64,000 nucleotides of DNA from an uncultured Helicobacter sp. (GTDB taxonomy: Bacteria; Campylobacterota; Campylobacteria; Campylobacterales; Helicobacteraceae), in contig NZ_CAJTLL010000001.1 in NCBI RefSeq assembly GCF_910577135.1, forward strand, positions 124,001 through 188,000, given 5' to 3'. Positions within the stretch are counted from its first letter, which is position 1. Each line of letters begins with the position of its first letter. Shown one piece after another: positions 1 to 8,915 of this stretch. The position numbers and the translations under genes are program-made. Under the pieces are notes generated by a model. The model saw only the letters and a program-made list of their open reading frames with translations, made no database searches and was not told where the DNA came from.

Positions 1-1264
1 TACTTCGCTAACCTATAATATTACTAATAATGCCGGGCGATTTGTCCCTCAAAATGCAGCCAGCGGCTTATCTACTAGCTCTGTTAATGGTGTAAATGCA
101 GGAGATAGCAGGGAGCTGATTAATCAAGATGTAATACTAGACCATAAGAGCAATCTCTTTTTGAATCTTGGCTCATCTTTTGGTATCAACACCACTTTGG
201 GAGGGAGGTATTGGTATAATAACTTTAATGATAATCTCCTCAAAGTTTCCACAGGCGATGCAAATGTTCATCAGCATATTAGCGCACTCTTTGGCGAGGC
301 GGAGTTTATCCTTTTTGATAAGCTTTTCATAACCACAGGTGTAAGGGGCAATTTTAATTCTATCTTTGGTTCAAACATAAGCCCACGCGCCTATCTTGCC
401 TATAATGTGCTTGATGATCAGCTAACCATTAAGGGCGGTATCTCCACAGGCTACAAAAGTCCTAGCCTCAATCAGCTTGTAGCGGATATTGTAAGTTATT
501 CAGGTTCAGGCACAAACCCCACTTATGGGAATCCAAACTTAAAGCCAGAATCTAGCGTGAATTATGAGCTCTCAATATTAAGCGATAATGATTATTTCTC
601 CGCTTCTCTTACAGGATTCTATATTCAATTTAAAGATAAAATCAATCAAACAGGTGGTTTGGGCGGTAATATTACCAACGGGCAGATTATCCCTACCTTA
701 GGTATTGCCTGCCAAGCTACAAGCGGAAATTGCTCCTATTATAGCAATGCCGATGAAGCACTAAGCTATGGAGCAGAAGTGTTTGTGGGGATAAAGCCAA
801 TCAACGTAGGTTATGGTGGTATAAGCTTGAGCGCAGCTTATACTTACAATCACACAGAGATTACAAAAAGCAATACTGCTGCAGATATAGGCATAGCCTT
901 TACAAATGTGCCTTTACATATCTTGAATGCCTCTCTTAACTATGATACACCAAAATGGGGATTGTATATAAGAGAAGAGTATAAAGATGGAATCTATCGT
1001 GGTAATCCCAATGGGAGAGGCAATATAGCAATTCAAGCACGTGCTGCAGGAGAATTTTATGATCCTTATTATCTAACGCATACAGGCGGATATTATAAGT
1101 TTAAAGACAATTTGCGTCTTAACCTTGCCATCTATAACTTGCTTAATTTTAACTTTATTAATTATATTCCCTATACTAACAACAATACCACTACCTACAC
1201 TTCTGCCTATAACTACATAAGAGAGGGCAGAAGGTATTATCTCTCCGTGCAAATGGATTTTTAG
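1..1264 (+). CDS. TonB-dependent outer membrane receptor, C-terminal part (5' end outside window)
   Basis: The frame is already open at base 2 and gives about 420 residues before the TAG stop, so the TTG at 161 is not the true start. The protein shows alternating beta strands, the conserved receptor pattern GYKSPSLNQL followed about 20 residues later by NPNLKPESSVNYE, and a final phenylalanine, the usual outer-membrane barrel ending. This is the C-terminal half of a TonB-dependent receptor barrel, which takes up iron chelates, heme, nickel or similar ligands across the outer membrane. The plug domain and signal peptide lie outside the window, so the ligand cannot be inferred. Confidence 0.88.
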   Translation, partial: TSLTYNITNNAGRFVPQNAASGLSTSSVNGVNAGDSRELINQDVILDHKSNLFLNLGSSFGINTTLGGRYWYNNFNDNLLKVSTGDANVHQHISALFGEAEFILFDKLFITTGVRGNFNSIFGSNISPRAYLAYNVLDDQLTIKGGISTGYKSPSLNQLVADIVSYSGSGTNPTYGNPNLKPESSVNYELSILSDNDYFSASLTGFYIQFKDKINQTGGLGGNITNGQIIPTLGIACQATSGNCSYYSNADEALSYGAEVFVGIKPINVGYGGISLSAAYTYNHTEITKSNTAADIGIAFTNVPLHILNASLNYDTPKWGLYIREEYKDGIYRGNPNGRGNIAIQARAAGEFYDPYYLTHTGGYYKFKDNLRLNLAIYNLLNFNFINYIPYTNNNTTTYTSAYNYIREGRRYYLSVQMDF

Positions 1265-1266
1265 AT

Positions 1267-1345
1267 ACTATTGTGCCCCTGCTGCTATCCTTTGCACCAC
1301 AAAGCTCTTGTAAATGGGAGCTAAGCCCCCCCCCCATTTACACCA
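1267..1345 (+). repeat. Dispersed mosaic repeat, copy A, with C10 tract
   Basis: Begins just after the receptor stop with TATTGTGCCCCTGCTGCTA and continues with TCTTGTAAATGGGAGCTAAG followed by a run of ten C (1326-1335) and ATTTA. The same words occur inverted at 40611-40715, where the C run is only five long, and TATTGTGCCTTTGC occurs again at 58832-58845. The AAATGGG...CCCATTT ends form a small inverted repeat. It looks like degenerate intergenic repeat sequence; no protein is implied. Confidence 0.6.
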
Positions 1346-1442
1346 TTCAACGCCATACGCATGAAGTGCTTATCCACACTTATAAAAGGCTTTGCCGATA
1401 TACTCTCGCAATAGCGAAGCTACGGGGACAAAGTAAAACTTC

Positions 1443-1463
1443 CTGCAAAAACGCAGTTTTTTT
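1443..1463 (+). terminator. Weak Rho-independent terminator candidate
   Basis: A short CTGC/GCAG stem with a six-base loop is followed by seven T (1457-1463). It lies about 180 bases after the receptor stop and could end that transcript. The stem is only four base pairs, so this is tentative. Confidence 0.3.
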
Positions 1464-1492
1464 AGATGAAATCCCGCAAGAGCAAAAGAACA

Positions 1493-1527
1493 CACTGATA
1501 ACTAAGGCTACACTTTAGTTATCAGTG
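1493..1527. repeat. Perfect 13-bp inverted repeat (hairpin)
   Basis: CACTGATAACTAA and its exact reverse complement TTAGTTATCAGTG flank a 9-base loop. It sits between two convergent genes. No T run follows on either strand, so it is not a classical terminator; a Rho-independent stop, a protein site or a mobile-element remnant are all possible. Confidence 0.7.
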
Positions 1528-1959
1528 CTCAAAGATATGCTTCTCACTCCCCCTTATATATCGTTTGCTAGATTACCCGCTCACTACCCTTACGATGCTT
1601 TAAAATGAGAGTATCATTTTCGCCGAGCGCGTGGCGGGAAAAGCTAAAGGGCTTAAAGGTATCGCTTTTATACGCTACGGCGTAACCTTTTGCGGTGATT
1701 CTTTACCCTGTGTTTGCTTGTGTCAAATTCTCTTTTAATAGCACAATTACTCCTTTTAAATACATTTTTGAATCTAAAAGATTCTATGAACGCAATTAAT
1801 AAAGCCTGATACCTAGTACCTATCAAAAGGAATGCACATAATAATGAAGAATATCAACAAAGTATTGAGGAGGAGATATTGCGCATTGTTGATTTTATAT
1901 TTATTATTTGTGTGAAGTTTTTACCAAAAATGCAAACATTATACAAACGCTAGTATTTG

Positions 1960-4335
1960 CTATTCTTTCTTAGTAAATATGCTCATCTTTTCATCAAGCA
2001 CTTCACTCTCTACATCTAAAAATGTCAAAACACTATGAAAGATATGAAAGTGTGTTGCTTCATTCAAATCTTTAATCCTACTGGCATTAGAACTCCACAC
2101 AAAAAATGGTATTTCATATTGCTCCTTTGGTGCAAATGCTAATGGTATCCCGTGCATATATACACCATTTTCACCCAAGCTCTCGCCGTGATCACTTACA
2201 TAAATCATTGTGCTGTCGTATTTATCAAGTTTGCTTAACTGACTAATGACTGAATGCAATAAAAAATCAGTATAGAGGATTGTATTATCATACGCATTAA
2301 TAATTTCACTCTGTAAGCATCCCCTTGGTTCGACACTTTTGCACACAGGCTTAAAGATTTCAAATTGAGGAGGGTATTTCTTATAATATGTTGGTCCATG
2401 GCTCGTGCTTGTATGAATGATAATAAGCACTTTGGGCGATTTTGCTAACTCAATATCCTCAGTTAGTCCCGCCACAAGTGCAGACTCATAGTTATCATTA
2501 AGATGAATATATTTCTCTGCAAGTTGCGGATATCGCATAATATTTTCACTGGGTAGGTGAAGTGGAGGCTCACCCCAATTTGTCGAACGCCACATCACAT
2601 CCACTCCAGTGCGTGCAAGATAGTTTGGCAATATCTCATATAGATTCGTACTATCCTTGTATGAAAGCATATTTTTCACAGATGCGCTCGTATATGTCGT
2701 GCTTGATTTTGCATAAAAATGTCGGAGTCCTGACACTTCTAAAAGGAGGGGATTGGTATTACGTGAATAACCATAAAGTGAGAAGTTTTTTGCACGTGCA
2801 GATTCACCAATTACGAGCACGACTACAGATTTTTTGTCATTTGCAATGTGTGCATCAGGGAGTGGAATTTCTTTTTTGTTTTTTGCTAGTTCCCCTTGAA
2901 AATACCGCACTGAGTTACCTATATATGACCAAGGCATAATAAGTGCGCCAAGTTGTTTAGAGTATTTATCAAGCCACAATAGATTCTGAAAATTAACTCC
3001 AGTAAGCACAATAAGCACAAAAAATATCAAGCCTAAGCTCTTAGTAAGTGATTTGCGCGTAGGTCTTGCCACCTTTTCAAAGAGTAGAAAGCACGCTGGG
3101 AGAAGACCTAGTATAACTATATAAAGTGCCATTTTTAAAGATAGAAACTCTCCTGCTTCTGCTGGATTTGTGTTAAAGAGATTGCCCATCATCGTTTTAT
3201 CCAAAAACACTCCATATACAGAGACAAAATACACCGCTATGGCGTTTGTAATTGAGATAAGCGCAAACCATATTTTGGTGAGCCTGAAAGAGATGAGTGC
3301 TAATAAGAGTGGCATAAGTGTAGTAAGTGCGAACAAAAATAGCACGAGTGAGACAAATAGCACAATTGCACTTAGTGAATCTAAAGCGAGATTTGTCCGC
3401 ACAAATCCTAAAAAAGGAAAATGAAAAAATGCTACTTGAAGTGCGGAAATGACGAAAATAAAGGCGATAGGATTAGCTCTAGTGGGTGTGGATTGTAAAT
3501 CCAATCTTTGAGTGTTAGTAAAATATTTATGGAGTATCATAAATAAGCAGCCTAACGCACAAATAAGTGCAAGATAAAATACCAAAAGATTATGTTTGCT
3601 GATATTTGAAATCGCCATCACGACAGCAACTCCACCCAAAGTAGCGAAAATAAGCAAACCAAAACGTGAATCTAGCCAAGCAAAAATACGCGTCTTGCTT
3701 GCCACAAGCACGCCAAAGACTCCGCACACACACCCAAGAGACGCACCCACAAGGACATCTAGCGGATAGTGTGCTCCCACGCCCACGCGTGAAAGCCCCA
3801 CAAATACACCTAAGAGAGTGATACTTATGATAAAAGGCAAACGCCATTTGCGAGTATTTGGCATAAAAGCAAAAAGTAGCACAGAAAGTATTGTGAATAT
3901 AGTAATCGAATGCCCTGATGGTAAGCTATTTACGCCTGTGAGTCGCTCACCAATGATATTAAAAGTATTGTCAAAAATACGTGCTGGACGCGGCATTGCA
4001 TAGATTGTCTTGAACAATATAGAAAGCACAAGAGAAAGCAAGGAGCTTGCTATGAGTGCTTCCCAAAGCTTAGGTGCGACAAGTGAAAACCCTAGTAAGA
4101 GTGCGAATGCTACACTCGCATCACCGAGTTGGGTAAGATTGTATGCGAGAGATGGGACATTGGACCAAAGCGAATTGATGGCTAAAAAAATATCCTTTTG
4201 AATCTGTGGATATACCTCCGGCTCACTCCAACCAAAGATTTTTAACATACCCAACAATAAGACAAAAGTACTTATTACGACGCCTAAATGCCATAAATTC
4301 ACTTTGGCAAAATTCATACTGACTTGTTTATTCAT
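1960..4335 (-). CDS. Fused lipid A 1-phosphatase (LpxE/PAP2-like) and phosphoethanolamine transferase (EptA-like)
   Basis: One 791-residue protein carries two enzymes of lipid A modification. Counting from an upstream TTG at 4353, the N-terminal third has the complete PAP2 phosphatase signature: K115-x6-R122-P123, PSGH at 145-148 and SR-x5-H-x3-D at 188-199, among membrane helices. About 295-450 is a second membrane block, and about 505-797 is a periplasmic sulfatase-fold domain with GESAR near 517 (metal glutamate), a TSAS threonine near 556 (nucleophile candidate), HTSTSHGPTYY near 648 and SDHGESLGENG near 721. In H. pylori lpxE and eptA are separate neighbouring genes that remove the 1-phosphate and add phosphoethanolamine to resist cationic peptides. 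I chose the ATG at 4335; a TATAAT on the minus strand (4343-4348) lies so close that the mRNA might be leaderless. Confidence 0.9.
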   Translation of the reverse strand: MNKQVSMNFAKVNLWHLGVVISTFVLLLGMLKIFGWSEPEVYPQIQKDIFLAINSLWSNVPSLAYNLTQLGDASVAFALLLGFSLVAPKLWEALIASSLLSLVLSILFKTIYAMPRPARIFDNTFNIIGERLTGVNSLPSGHSITIFTILSVLLFAFMPNTRKWRLPFIISITLLGVFVGLSRVGVGAHYPLDVLVGASLGCVCGVFGVLVASKTRIFAWLDSRFGLLIFATLGGVAVVMAISNISKHNLLVFYLALICALGCLFMILHKYFTNTQRLDLQSTPTRANPIAFIFVISALQVAFFHFPFLGFVRTNLALDSLSAIVLFVSLVLFLFALTTLMPLLLALISFRLTKIWFALISITNAIAVYFVSVYGVFLDKTMMGNLFNTNPAEAGEFLSLKMALYIVILGLLPACFLLFEKVARPTRKSLTKSLGLIFFVLIVLTGVNFQNLLWLDKYSKQLGALIMPWSYIGNSVRYFQGELAKNKKEIPLPDAHIANDKKSVVVLVIGESARAKNFSLYGYSRNTNPLLLEVSGLRHFYAKSSTTYTSASVKNMLSYKDSTNLYEILPNYLARTGVDVMWRSTNWGEPPLHLPSENIMRYPQLAEKYIHLNDNYESALVAGLTEDIELAKSPKVLIIIHTSTSHGPTYYKKYPPQFEIFKPVCKSVEPRGCLQSEIINAYDNTILYTDFLLHSVISQLSKLDKYDSTMIYVSDHGESLGENGVYMHGIPLAFAPKEQYEIPFFVWSSNASRIKDLNEATHFHIFHSVLTFLDVESEVLDEKMSIFTKKE

Positions 4336-4353
4336 AGCTGGGATTATACACAA

Positions 4354-4669
4354 ATTATCAATAGAATTTATTGTAGTTTTATTGTTATTTATCTTTGGTG
4401 CAATTTGATTATTAAATTCATAAGAATCTAAATGCCCTTGCTTAGATTCTAACCTAGACCCTCAGCAAGCTAGAAAATTATATTTATCTTGTATCTTTAC
4501 TTCAAAAAGCTAAAATTTTTGGTGCTTTATAGCTATATTTAGCACATAAAAACTTTGATTTTTTTCACAAATATCGAGATAAGTTCTTTAAGTATAGGTA
4601 AGCTATTCCTTACCCTTGCAAATCTTTTTTGCCTTTAGAGTCTCTCTATGTAAGTATTTTTCAAGGGGG
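4354..4669. other. AT-rich intergenic region
   Basis: No gene seen. It separates the lpxE-eptA start from the 3' end of the minus-strand tRNA. A 6-bp hairpin, GGTAAG/CTTACC at 4597-4614, follows the tRNA end but lacks a convincing T run. Confidence 0.5.
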
Positions 4670-4760
4670 TGGCGGACAGGGAGGGATTCGAACCCTCGGT
4701 AATCTTGCGACTACGCATCCTTAGCAGGGATGTGGTTTCAGCCAACTCACCCACCTGTCC
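4670..4760 (-). tRNA. tRNA-Ser(GCU)
   Basis: Read on the minus strand, the acceptor arms GGACAGG and CCTGTCC pair perfectly and are followed by G and an encoded CCA. The anticodon loop CTGCTAA gives anticodon GCT (plus positions 4723-4725), which reads AGC/AGU serine codons. GGTTCGAATCC is the T-arm, and the long variable arm expected of tRNA-Ser accounts for the 91-base length. Confidence 0.95.
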
Positions 4761-4887
4761 GTATTGAATCTGTCATAGGGGCAAAAAAGAACGCTATTAT
4801 ATGCAAAAATCATAAAAATACACTTAACACCTTTATATCTAAATCTATAAGAATCATCTCTAAAATTGCAAAAATTTATATGCTTTT

Positions 4888-4896
4888 TGCTACAAT
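4888..4896 (+). promoter_or_regulatory. Extended -10 promoter candidate for fabD
   Basis: TGCTACAAT is a TGn-extended -10 box in an AT-rich stretch, about 48 bases before the fabD ATG. Helicobacter sigma-80 promoters typically rely on an extended -10 with no clear -35. Confidence 0.45.
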
Positions 4897-4943
4897 CCTT
4901 AGAATCTTTAAAGCATTTTTATATTAACAACAAAAGGATTGTG

Positions 4944-5882
4944 ATGAAAAAATATGCGTTTATTTTCCCCGGGCAAGGCTCGCAAAGCGTAGGTATGGGT
5001 AAGGAATTTTATGAAAATTTTGCCGTAGCAAAGGAGCTATTTGAGAGAGCCTCTGCTGCCTTAAATATGGATATGAAGCAGCTACTATTTGAGGAAAATG
5101 ATAAGCTTAATCTCACGCAATACACGCAACCCGCGATATTTCTTGTAAGTGCTATCGCCCATAGCGTATTCCAAAGTGAATATCCGCTTATGCCAAGTGT
5201 GGCGATGGGGCATTCACTTGGTGAAGTAAGTGCGGTGGTGCTAAGCGATGGAGCGAGTTTTGAAAATGGAATAAAGCTTATCCACAAACGAGGGGAGCTA
5301 ATGGCTAAGGCGTGTGAGGGTAAAAATGCAGGAATGATGGTTGTCGTGGGGCTTGATGATGAGAAGCTAGAGCAGTTTTGCAAACAATCTCAGCAAGCAG
5401 GTAAAAGTATTTGGTGTGCGAACTATAATGGCGATGGGCAAGTTGTCCTAGCCGGGAGCAAAGATGATTTAAGCGCAGCAGAATCCCATCTCAAAGCCTT
5501 AGGCGCTAAACGCGCCCTACTTTTGCCTATGTCTGTGGCAAGCCATTGTCCTTTGTTAGAATCTGCCACCGCGCCATTTGAAGCACTCTTAAAGGAAATC
5601 CTTAACGAAAGCTTAAGTACCCCTATTCTCTCTAATGCCACACTTGAAACTTACACCCAAAAGACACAGGCAAAGGCACTTTTGAGTAGCCAGCTCACTC
5701 AACCTGTGCTATATAAGCAATCTATCTTAAAGCTTAATGATGAAATCGATACCTTTATTGAATTTGGCAATGGCAATGTCTTGCGCGGTCTGAACAAACG
5801 TCTCAGTCAAGTGCCTACGTGGAATGTAAGCAATTTAACGAGTTTAAAAGAATGTATCGAGGGTATCAAAAGTAACGTATAA
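4944..5882 (+). CDS. fabD: Malonyl-CoA:ACP transacylase
   Basis: Transfers malonyl groups from CoA to acyl carrier protein to supply fatty-acid elongation in the cytoplasm. The 312-residue protein opens with FPGQGSQ (residues 8-14), has the nucleophile in GHSLGE (Ser91), an arginine at 116 and the catalytic histidine in ASHCPLL (His201), all as in FabD. The ATG at 4944 is preceded by AAAGGA; an upstream extension to 4866 in the same frame overlaps the promoter and is unlikely. It leads a short run with mtnN and a SixA-like gene. Confidence 0.95.
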   Translation: MKKYAFIFPGQGSQSVGMGKEFYENFAVAKELFERASAALNMDMKQLLFEENDKLNLTQYTQPAIFLVSAIAHSVFQSEYPLMPSVAMGHSLGEVSAVVLSDGASFENGIKLIHKRGELMAKACEGKNAGMMVVVGLDDEKLEQFCKQSQQAGKSIWCANYNGDGQVVLAGSKDDLSAAESHLKALGAKRALLLPMSVASHCPLLESATAPFEALLKEILNESLSTPILSNATLETYTQKTQAKALLSSQLTQPVLYKQSILKLNDEIDTFIEFGNGNVLRGLNKRLSQVPTWNVSNLTSLKECIEGIKSNV

Positions 5883-5903
5883 AGATTCTATAAAGGAGTA
5901 AAT

Positions 5904-6596
5904 ATGACAATTGGCATTATTGGAGCAATGGTTGAGGAAATCACTCCATTATTAGCACGATTTGGCACTTATAAAGAGCATAAAATAGGCAGCAATATTT
6001 ATTATGAAATTACCCGAAACAATCACAGAATCTTTGTCGCTTATAGCAAGATTGGCAAGGTGCATGCAGCACTAAGCGCAAGTGTGATGATTCTAAAATT
6101 TGGCTGTGAGCAGATTATCTTTAGTGGCGTGGCGGGGGGCTTAAGCGCGGATTTGAAAGTAGGCGATTTAGTGCTTGGAAGTAAGCTATGTCAATATGAT
6201 GTGGATATTAGCGCGTTTGGACATCCGCTTGGCTTTATCCCCGAGAGTAAGCTCTATATAGAATCCTCTCCCACCCTTAATGACATCGCCAAAAAGATTG
6301 CTAAAGCACAGGGCATTGCGTTAAAAGAGGGTATTATCGCTTCAGGCGATAGCTTTATTGCTAATACTGAAAAAAAGCGCTGGATTATGGAACAATTTAA
6401 CGCCATAGCTGTAGAAATGGAGGGTGCAGCGGTGGCGGTGGTATGCGATGCGTGTAAGATTCCATTTTGTATTTTGCGCTCTATTAGCGATAGTGCCGAT
6501 GGTAGCGCGGATATAAACTTTGATGAGTTCTTAGAGAGTTCTGCAAAACGTAGTGCGGATTTTGTGCTATCAATGTGCGAACACATTTTAGTTTAA
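5904..6596 (+). CDS. mtnN: 5'-methylthioadenosine/S-adenosylhomocysteine nucleosidase (also aminodeoxyfutalosine nucleosidase)
   Basis: Hydrolyses the glycosidic bond of methylthioadenosine and S-adenosylhomocysteine; in Helicobacter and Campylobacter the same enzyme acts on 6-amino-6-deoxyfutalosine in menaquinone synthesis (then called mqnB). The 230-residue protein has Glu12 in GAMVEEI, the EMEGAA motif with Glu173 and Asp196 in SISDSADG, matching the catalytic set of the E. coli enzyme. It follows fabD by 21 bases with a GGAG ribosome site, an order I also recall (inverted) in H. pylori. Confidence 0.93.
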   Translation: MTIGIIGAMVEEITPLLARFGTYKEHKIGSNIYYEITRNNHRIFVAYSKIGKVHAALSASVMILKFGCEQIIFSGVAGGLSADLKVGDLVLGSKLCQYDVDISAFGHPLGFIPESKLYIESSPTLNDIAKKIAKAQGIALKEGIIASGDSFIANTEKKRWIMEQFNAIAVEMEGAAVAVVCDACKIPFCILRSISDSADGSADINFDEFLESSAKRSADFVLSMCEHILV

Positions 6597-6606
6597 AGGA
6601 GAGAGA

Positions 6607-7122
6607 ATGCAGACCATCACACTTTTGCGACACGCTGATACAATAAGCAGGGAGGAATATCGATTGAAAAATAAAAAAGACAAAAGCGATATTTTCCGCC
6701 CATTAAGTAAGCTTGGAAAAAGCCAAAGCAAAGATATTGCACATTTTGCAAAGCAACATTTGCAATTTGATATGGTATTTTGCTCCCCTGCTAAACGCAC
6801 ACAGCAGACACTTAAGCCTTTAAAAAAGTATCTTGATGCGGATTCTATTGTGATTTGTGAGGATATTTCACCTGATTATGGGCTTGATGGATATATGAAA
6901 CTCACGCAAACAAAGGCTTTTCAAAAGGCTTCAAATGTGCTTATTGTAGGACATCAGCCGGATTTAAAGAGCTTTGCGACTTATCTTTGCCCCTCATTTC
7001 ACTCCCTTGTGCCAAAGGGTGTACTAATGCGATTTGTTATTAGCGCTAATAAAGATTCCTTAGAGGGAAGCGGTGTGATTGATTTTATTATCCCGCCTTT
7101 TATGCTTGAAGATTATAAATGA
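6607..7122 (+). CDS. SixA-like histidine phosphatase family protein
   Basis: A 171-residue member of the histidine phosphatase superfamily. The RHAD motif at residues 8-11 carries the phosphorylated histidine, and VGHQPDL near residue 118 supplies the second histidine; SPAKRTQQT supplies an arginine. The short single-domain form resembles SixA, which removes phosphate from phosphohistidine on signalling or PTS proteins. The real substrate is unknown. GGAGAGA precedes the ATG, and the gene overlaps the next by four bases (ATGA), so the two are probably translated together. Confidence 0.8.
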   Translation: MQTITLLRHADTISREEYRLKNKKDKSDIFRPLSKLGKSQSKDIAHFAKQHLQFDMVFCSPAKRTQQTLKPLKKYLDADSIVICEDISPDYGLDGYMKLTQTKAFQKASNVLIVGHQPDLKSFATYLCPSFHSLVPKGVLMRFVISANKDSLEGSGVIDFIIPPFMLEDYK

Positions 7123-7592
7123 AAGGCAAACTACTGCATATAGGGCAAAGACGTGATGCGTTTAGTATGATGGAACTTGTCTTTGTCATCATCATACTTG
7201 GAATCCTTGCTGCTATCGCCATTCCGCGCCTTTCACTCACGCGTTCAGACGCACAGCTTATCGCTGTAGAAAATGATATTGTGAGTGCTATTAATGCTAT
7301 TCAAAGAGAAGTGTTTAGCCAAAATATTGAGCCTAGCAATATTGATGGGATAAGAATGCTAGAGCTTGCTGGTCTAAGCCCTTCGCGTTGGGTAGCACAG
7401 AGCAATGGTGTACGTTTAGCCAAAAATGGTGTGCTTGATGTGCAAAATGACTGCATTACATTAATGCAGGAAAATGGCAAGTTAGTATTTTTCGTGCAGC
7501 CAAAGGCAGATTCTACATTATGCACTAAACTCCTTGAGCGACATCAAGCGCGTAGAGAAGTGCCGCTTAGCACCTCAAATGCGATATTCTAA
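7119..7592 (+). CDS. Prepilin-type N-terminal methylation domain protein (pseudopilin)
   Basis: 157 residues. After a short positively charged leader comes the class III processing site A-FSMMELV, with phenylalanine at +1 and glutamate at +5, then a hydrophobic helix containing IIILGILAAIAIP, as in type IV pilins and GspG/GspH pseudopilins. The residue before the cut is alanine, not the usual glycine. The rest is a small periplasmic domain with two cysteines and no family I can name. It overlaps the SixA-like gene and the next pseudopilin. A role in secretion or DNA uptake is inference from the signal only. Confidence 0.8.
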   Translation: MKGKLLHIGQRRDAFSMMELVFVIIILGILAAIAIPRLSLTRSDAQLIAVENDIVSAINAIQREVFSQNIEPSNIDGIRMLELAGLSPSRWVAQSNGVRLAKNGVLDVQNDCITLMQENGKLVFFVQPKADSTLCTKLLERHQARREVPLSTSNAIF

Positions 7593-8004
7593 GAGGGCGG
7601 CTTTTAGCGCGTTTGAACTATTATGTATTATTGTTATTATCGCCATTATGGCAAGTGTAGGGATACGTTATCTAGGGTATATCACATCTAAACAATGTCT
7701 TTTACACCTTAAGGCTAGGCTTACACATACCCAAAATGCCCTAAGTGCTTACTATACGGATACATTCATTCGTGCGGAATCTATTGACATAACCTATCCA
7801 CAAAGGATTCTATCATATTTATCGCAGACAAACACCCCACAATGTGGCTTTAACATACAATCACATCAAATCATCGCTACCATTGGCACACAAAGCCTTG
7901 CTTTCAGCCTAGAGCCTCCCACATTAGAAGTTAATCCAAAAATATCCTGCAATCTCTCCACTCCCTTGTGTAAGGACTTTAGCGATAGAATCTTAGATAA
8001 ATAA
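7579..8004 (+). CDS. Second prepilin-like protein
   Basis: 141 residues from the ATG at 7579, which overlaps the preceding pseudopilin by 14 bases; an in-frame ATG at 7534 would overlap it far more. The N-terminus has A-FSAFELL, again with Ala at -1, Phe at +1 and Glu at +5, followed by a hydrophobic segment. The remainder is unassigned and contains several cysteines. The 3' end overlaps the convergent TIGR02757 gene by 12 bases. Probably a minor pseudopilin partner of the upstream gene. Confidence 0.72.
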   Translation: MRYSKRAAFSAFELLCIIVIIAIMASVGIRYLGYITSKQCLLHLKARLTHTQNALSAYYTDTFIRAESIDITYPQRILSYLSQTNTPQCGFNIQSHQIIATIGTQSLAFSLEPPTLEVNPKISCNLSTPLCKDFSDRILDK

Positions 8005-8850
8005 ATGTTTATACTTGCCGCTCTGCCCCAAACGATAGAGAGCAAAATCATACTTAATAGGGTCATCTTCACACATAAGAGCAAGGCTATCACTCGCTTG
8101 TAGGGCACTCTGCAAATTATATACGCGGGAGCGCAAGATTCCAAGGTGAATGCAAAGCGTGAAAGTATGTGTATCAAGGGGCAAAATCAAATGTGAGGGT
8201 GAAATCTCCTGCCAAATCCCCATATCTATATGATCCTTACGCACAAGCCATCTAAGCAGCATATTCCACCGCTTCAGCGCGGAGGTGTGAGAAGGAATGC
8301 TATTTTTAGCCACTAAATACGCGCTATGTGATGTCCCAAGCGCAAAGCATAGCCCCTTGCTTAAGGGCAAATGAGCCGTTTTTGCATAATGATAAAGTAT
8401 CTCTATACACTCATAAATCCCATAGAGCATTCGTGCGTGATGGGCATTCTTGCTTTTATCCCATAAAGCGCTATTAATAGGCGCGTTTTTATAGGCTTGT
8501 AGAAAATGTGGATACAATCCTCCATTCTCGCACATAAGAGCTATAATATGAAAGAGTGCTTTTATATCTACTTGAGTTTGGAATCTATAATAGGGAAATA
8601 TGCTCTCATCGCTTTGAGTAATCTTGCGCACAGATTCTAAAAGTGTGAAATCAAGGCTTTGTAGCATTTTGACAATCGCCCTTGCATTGCCATAAGCAAG
8701 TAGAGCACATATAAGGGCAATTTCTGCAGTATAGGGCTTGTGTTGATATGTTTTTGCTACAAATAGCGGGTCTGGCTTCTCCTCACTTAATTCATCGGGC
8801 GTATTTTTATATGAATAATACTCCTCAAGTATCGTCTTTAGCTTTTGCAT
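7993..8850 (-). CDS. TIGR02757 family protein (DUF2400), function unknown
   Basis: A 285-residue protein recognised by the typical opening LKTILEEYYSYKNTPDEL, then DPLFVAKTYQHKPYTAEIAL and the ALLAYGNARAIVKML segment. The family is widespread in Bacteroidetes and Campylobacterota; its helical make-up resembles base-excision glycosylase folds, but I know of no assigned reaction. No membrane segments. It stands alone on the minus strand between pseudopilin and tolC-like genes. Confidence 0.8.
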   Translation of the reverse strand: MQKLKTILEEYYSYKNTPDELSEEKPDPLFVAKTYQHKPYTAEIALICALLAYGNARAIVKMLQSLDFTLLESVRKITQSDESIFPYYRFQTQVDIKALFHIIALMCENGGLYPHFLQAYKNAPINSALWDKSKNAHHARMLYGIYECIEILYHYAKTAHLPLSKGLCFALGTSHSAYLVAKNSIPSHTSALKRWNMLLRWLVRKDHIDMGIWQEISPSHLILPLDTHTFTLCIHLGILRSRVYNLQSALQASDSLALMCEDDPIKYDFALYRLGQSGKYKHLFI

Positions 8851-8915
8851 ACTATTCCTTGATTATTGATATTTGTGAGTTAGAATCGGGATAATTTTAA
8901 CATAAAAGGCAAAAA

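Larger units (their letters stand above)
1265..1959. other. Intergenic region between convergent genes
   Basis: No convincing gene. An open frame at 1273-1518 is low-complexity repeat-derived sequence with no family resemblance. The region holds a dispersed repeat with a run of ten C (about 1267-1345), a weak terminator-like hairpin (1443-1463) and a perfect 13-bp dyad (1493-1527). From 1595 to 1960 I see only short AT-rich and GC-rich scraps and cannot assign anything. Confidence 0.6.

Noticed and set aside
161..200. Possible gene start at the TTG at 161
   Set aside because: The frame is open from base 2 with receptor-like sequence, so this is the interior of a gene truncated by the window edge.
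1273..1518. Open frame of 81 residues after the receptor
   Set aside because: Lies over a dispersed repeat and a homopolymer C run; no ribosome site, no family resemblance.
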